From Aphis gossypii (lineage: Eukaryota; Arthropoda; Insecta; Hemiptera; Aphididae), in NCBI RefSeq assembly GCF_020184175.1, contig NC_065531.1, positions 73,502,604 through 73,566,603 of the forward strand: DNA of 64,000 nt, read 5' to 3'. The position numbers were made by a program, and so were the translations under genes. Under the pieces are notes generated by a model. That model saw only the letters and a program-made list of their open reading frames with translations, searched no databases and had not been told where the DNA came from. Positions 62,477-64,000 of the stretch are shown piece by piece (the first letter of the stretch is position 1; each line of letters begins with the position of its first letter).

Positions 62477-64000
62477 ATGGCCAACATTCATAGCATTGCA
62501 GAAATAAGTAAAAATGCTACAGTTGTGGAAATTGATTTTGGTCGACAAATTTCTAATACCGGTAATTATAAAATACTAAGCAATTTATAATAAATGACTG
62601 TCACGAAAATGGTTATAAATTACAGTAATAAATTGAACAGGCCGATAACCAACGAAGCTTACGGTATCTCGGTGAATAAAAAAAAAACCAAATTATTATC
62701 AAATTAATTTTTGTTATAGACTATTGTAGACCCGGCAGTAGTCGTGATACTGAAAGTAGACTTGAGCAGGAGACAAGTAAATCGGCTTGCATCCCTTCAA
62801 ATTTTCAAAAAATCTATATTTCTTCGAATAACAAGAAGAACTGGAAAGTGACAGTACATGGAATCAATAATAGGGTATTTAATGAAATGCAACAATCAAT
62901 GCTATGTAACGGTATCCATGCAAGTCTGTATAAAAATGTGTACAAGCTTAATTATGAAAGGTCAACTATAATACAAGAATATGCAATGCCAATTATTATG
63001 AATGGAAAAGATATAATAGCCAGAACACAAAATGGATCGGGGAAAACTGTAAGTACTTACCTACAATATATTGTTATAAACAAATTTGAAATTGACCATA
63101 AAATCTATTTTCGTTATACGTGGTATTACACTGGTATCACCAATCATGCCTATTGCCTACCTTCCACGTTTTCGATTAATATAATAAATTTATTCAAATG
63201 ATTAATTGAATTGATGATTAATTCATGAAATTATTAAATATATACCTACTTAGAAACCGTGTTTTCAAATTCTTGAGATTTTTTTTTTTTTGTACTTTTG
63301 AAGAGGTGCCTGTGATCAATTACAAACCACAAACTTCGGTTACTCAGTTTAATTATGTAATTGTGTTTTTTATAATAATTAATAAAACATGTATTTATCT
63401 TATTTATCAGACAGCAATTGCTATATCAATATTGGACGTCTTACTTAAAAATTTCTCCGAAATAAATGTCGACAGTCATCGTTCTGACCCACTTGCTATA
63501 ATCGTTGTACCCACGAAACAACGTGTTCAACATATATATAATGTTATACATCGATTAAGTGAAAATACATCAATAGAATGTGGACCCTTGTTTAATAAAT
63601 CACTCTCCGACCAAAAAAATAAAATTCAGGTAAAACTTATAATAATTTTATTATTTATTTTTTTTTTTTTTGAATATCTAATACATTAATCTCGTATCTC
63701 TTATAGAAAGGTGTTCATATAATTATTGCAACTCCAGAAAACTTAGTTGGTTTTGTAAGTCAAGATTTGATTACTTTTACTGCTTTGCGAATAATCGTAT
63801 TTGACGAAGCAGATGTCCTGTTAACCGCGGGTTTTAAACCCGAAATTGAATTTATATTAAATAATAAAACTATGGTATCGACGGTAAATATAATTCTTAT
63901 TTATTAATTTTTTTAAATATATACTTAAGTATAACCTCTTATAGGTTAATAGTAGGTGTCGCTACCTACAATATTGTCTCCGTAATCCTTGTAGAACGTG
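62477..64000 (+). CDS. Vasa/DDX4-type DEAD-box RNA helicase, diverged; 3' part outside window
   Basis: Four coding exons join in frame: 62477-62561, 62720-63048, 63411-63629 and 63707-63883, all with GT..AG introns; the rest lies beyond the window. A short N-terminal part (about 75 residues) leads into the Q motif (STIIQEYAMPIIMNGKDII) and Walker A (TQNGSGKT, about residues 131-138). Then come a weak motif Ia (VVPTKQRV in place of PTRELA), motif Ib (IIIATPENLVGF) and motif II (IIVFDEADVLLTAGF). Exon 4 (DLITFTALRIIVFDEAD) is closest to Vasa, where ITF..TRFVVLDEAD is characteristic. DEAD-box proteins unwind RNA using ATP; Vasa acts in germ-cell granules and the piRNA pathway. The Walker A threonine is replaced by Asn and motif Ia is eroded, and I see no RGG/zinc-finger N-terminus, so this is probably a fast-evolving paralogue. 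Aphids are known to have multiple vasa genes. It could also be an early-stage pseudogene, although no stop or frameshift is seen. Confidence 0.8.

Overview
The window reads as nuclear DNA of an insect, most likely an aphid or close hemipteran relative. It is very AT-rich, crowded with A/T runs, TA tracts and GT/CA microsatellites. Genes are split by short introns with GT..AG borders. The most complete gene is an animal BTBD9 orthologue, and a diverged Vasa-type DEAD-box helicase lies at the right edge (aphids are known to carry several vasa copies). No sign of bacterial or plasmid DNA was seen. The species assignment is inference.

Layout. 1-31 kb is mostly gene-poor: AT-rich intergenic DNA, three GC-richer microsatellite-laden islands (about 1-950, 9.64-10.24 kb, 20.9-23.06 kb) that look like promoter or 5'-UTR neighbourhoods, and many transposon remains. 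These include a likely non-LTR retrotransposon tail (2.74-3.0 kb), LTR copies (14.6-15.85 kb), an unclassified interspersed repeat (16.8-17.45 kb) and a Helitron carrying the C-terminal end of its helicase (25.63-26.93 kb). At 27.7-29.86 kb lies an inverted pair of broken copies of an unrecognised gene family, one split by a hAT-type insertion.

32.1-39.0 kb holds BTBD9 on the minus strand. I could join 11 coding exons in frame into 639 residues (BTB, BACK and two discoidin-like domains). A GC-rich promoter-like stretch follows at 39.27-40.3 kb. At 41.3-42.0 kb is an intact, intron-less 243-residue gene built of two 99-codon repeats, with S-x-P-N-[ILM] motifs and a basic, di-cysteine C-terminus. 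The same motif and tail occur in the two broken genes at 27.7-29.8 kb, so these three loci look like one rapidly changing, possibly lineage-restricted family. It is the best candidate here for something undescribed.

43-62 kb is again gene-poor: a Helitron remnant, hAT-type MITEs with exact 8-bp target duplications, a solo LTR with a 4-bp duplication (55.76-56.27 kb), further copies of the unclassified repeat, and a weak minus-strand exon candidate at 59.9 kb. From 62.48 kb to the right end run the first four coding exons of the DEAD-box helicase, which continues beyond the window. No operons or cooperating gene clusters are evident.
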